Of a DNA stretch of 64,000 bases, positions 62,924 through 64,000 are shown one piece after another. The stretch comes from Paenibacillus protaetiae. Its GTDB lineage: Bacteria > Bacillota > Bacilli > Paenibacillales > Paenibacillaceae. The stretch's first letter is position 1. Each line of letters opens with the position of its first letter. The notes beneath the pieces are model-generated. The model saw only the letters and a list, made by a program, of their open reading frames with translations. It had not been told where the DNA came from and ran no database searches. The stretch is taken from NCBI RefSeq assembly GCF_004135365.1, contig NZ_CP035492.1:2774001-2838000 (forward strand). The letters are read 5' to 3'. A program made the translations under genes and the position numbers.

Positions 62924-63370
62924 ATGCGTGTAACAAAGTTATCCGCAAGGGGAGCGGCTTTGCTCGCTATTGTGATGATGTTATGGCTGGTTCCTCTTAC
63001 AGCGGCAGCGAATAGCGCGGAGGCGGAGCACCCCGCCCGCCCGAGCGAAGACAGCAGAGACGCTCTGCTGGCGGCACTGCTGGCGCCCGACATCCAGCGC
63101 GCGTTGTCCATCATCTTTACGGATGCGTACATTCAATACGACCAAACTGCAGTCATCCGGGTCCGCCGCTTATACGCGCCGGATATTGATGATTGGCCGT
63201 CATCGGCGGAAGGCGGCGGCCTTTATTTCGAATTGATTATCGCCGTAACCAAATATAACGGCGATGCGCCGCCCGAACGGCTGACGCTCAAGCTGAACAA
63301 TGCGCGGGACGGCCGCACGTACGGGCTGATCAGCTACAAGTCGGAGCCGCTTAAATCAGCTTCACAATAA
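62924..63370 (+). CDS. secreted DUF3888-like protein
   Basis: Secreted or anchored protein, 148 residues, with N-terminal signal sequence ALLAIVMMLWLVPLTAAANS. The mature part has ALLAPDIQRALSIIFTDAYI, a helix-then-strands pattern with LYFELIIAVTKYNGDAPPER, as in DUF3888 proteins of Bacillus, to which it is tentatively assigned. RBS GAGGTG precedes the ATG. Its last 20 nt overlap the amj end, convergently. Function unknown. Confidence 0.75.
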   Translation: MRVTKLSARGAALLAIVMMLWLVPLTAAANSAEAEHPARPSEDSRDALLAALLAPDIQRALSIIFTDAYIQYDQTAVIRVRRLYAPDIDDWPSSAEGGGLYFELIIAVTKYNGDAPPERLTLKLNNARDGRTYGLISYKSEPLKSASQ

Positions 63371-64000
63371 AGCTGATAAAATAAGCGGCCGGCACAATAA
63401 GCGCCTGCCCAAGCAAAGTGCCAAAAAACCGCGATACCATCAGCAGCGTGTACACTTTGCCGAGCTGATCTTTCGCTTTTTCGTCGCGCAGCGCTTTGTC
63501 CATAATTAAGCCCAGCTGGGGATCGACAAAAATCGTGAGCAGCACCGTAGCGATGCCGTTAATAATGCCGGAAGCCTGCGAAGCGGTCGTACTGAAATGC
63601 GGCACCAAATGCGCGGCATACAAGGAAGACATGACGCCAACCGTATAGAAGGCGGTTACAACAATATTTAATAATATAAATCGTTTGGGCACATCCAAAT
63701 AACGGAACGACCGGAGCGAAACAAACGGCTTGCGTATGTAATGCTTTGTGTTTTTCAACTGCCCGATGGTAACGCTTGTAATCAGCCTTGGCAGCGAGCC
63801 GGCCACTTCCAGCTTCGCAATAATACGCCCGAACAGCAGCACGAAGGTCGGGAACAAGGCAATGGCTGCGATCGTGCCAACCGAAGAAGCAAGCAATATC
63901 GCCCGTAAATAAAGCAGCAGATCAAACGATGTATCGACTCTGGCATGATCCACGAATTTGGCGGTCAGCGGCGCCTGGATCAAGTTCGCTGTCCGCGACA
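63351..64000 (-). CDS. amj: alternate lipid II flippase Amj (DUF2837), 5' end cut by window edge
   Basis: Integral membrane protein like Bacillus subtilis Amj (YdaH), the alternate lipid II flippase that can replace MurJ. The 215 visible residues hold about five helices, including SRTANLIQAPLTAKFVD at the window edge, LASSVGTIAAIALFPTFVLL, RFILLNIVVTAFYTVGVMSS and YTLLMVSRFFGTLLGQALIV. The N-terminal part is beyond base 64000. The assignment rests on the SRTANxIQAP and FVDPQLGLIMD patterns. Confidence 0.85.
   Translation of the reverse strand, partial: SRTANLIQAPLTAKFVDHARVDTSFDLLLYLRAILLASSVGTIAAIALFPTFVLLFGRIIAKLEVAGSLPRLITSVTIGQLKNTKHYIRKPFVSLRSFRYLDVPKRFILLNIVVTAFYTVGVMSSLYAAHLVPHFSTTASQASGIINGIATVLLTIFVDPQLGLIMDKALRDEKAKDQLGKVYTLLMVSRFFGTLLGQALIVPAAYFISFIVKLI

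Overview
The window looks like chromosome from a Paenibacillus-type member of the Bacillota. Ribosome binding sites are strong AAAGGAGG-like sequences, GC is mid-range, and several families are typical of Bacillales: bacilliredoxin BrxC, the alternate lipid II flippase Amj, a SorC-type DeoR, and a TcyKLMN/Cmo-like sulfur salvage cluster. No phage, conjugative element, intact insertion sequence or CRISPR array was seen. The genus is an inference from gene content, not from a marker gene.

Layout. 1-7.5 kb: a partial aldo/keto reductase, a frameshifted MGDG-type glycosyltransferase, an MFS pump, a TVP38-like membrane protein, two small hydrophilic proteins, a FUSC-type exporter, MscL with a zinc-ribbon tail overlapping a NUDIX gene, and a tyrosinase-like gene reading antisense into the NUDIX gene. 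7.6-18.5 kb: a lone tRNA-Thr(CGU), an AraC regulator divergent from an Fsr-like pump, three small proteins, aspartase, proline dehydrogenase, M24 and M29 peptidases, a decayed radC remnant, and an EAL protein without catalytic residues. 18.7-23.4 kb: an OmpR-type regulator and a 1276-residue hybrid histidine kinase. 23.6-29.3 kb: a membrane-anchored PrsA-like foldase, an aldose epimerase, and a deoR-deoC-sulP cluster.

29.5-36.4 kb: a cupin, an ABC exporter, a MATE pump, PncB and a small acetyltransferase. Between the MATE gene and the ABC gene lies an 87-bp tandem array whose unit is a copy of the last codons and 3' flank of the MATE gene. 36.4-40.3 kb: a polyamine potABCD operon with a recognisable promoter and terminator. 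40.5-42.2 kb: a COG2509-type FAD-dependent protein preceded by a purine (guanine-class) riboswitch with its own promoter and terminator. This is the most notable regulatory find.

42.5-54.2 kb: brxC, a methyltransferase, then a leftward cluster resembling the Bacillus subtilis S-(2-succino)cysteine/S-alkylcysteine salvage locus. It has a LysR regulator, an amino-acid ABC importer (one permease frameshifted), two flavin-dependent monooxygenases, two M20 amidohydrolases, an N-acetyltransferase and, unusually, a DinB-fold protein. The likely scheme is import, N-acetylation, monooxygenase cleavage and deacetylation to recover cysteine. 54.4-64 kb: a small protein, an MFS pump, a second amino-acid ABC importer, an AarF/UbiB kinase with a phasin-like partner, an M3 oligopeptidase, a small secreted protein and a partial amj.

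Two genes are broken by loss of one G in a G-run, which may be sequencing error. Two TGCA-palindrome repeat clusters lie in intergenic DNA about 12 kb apart.
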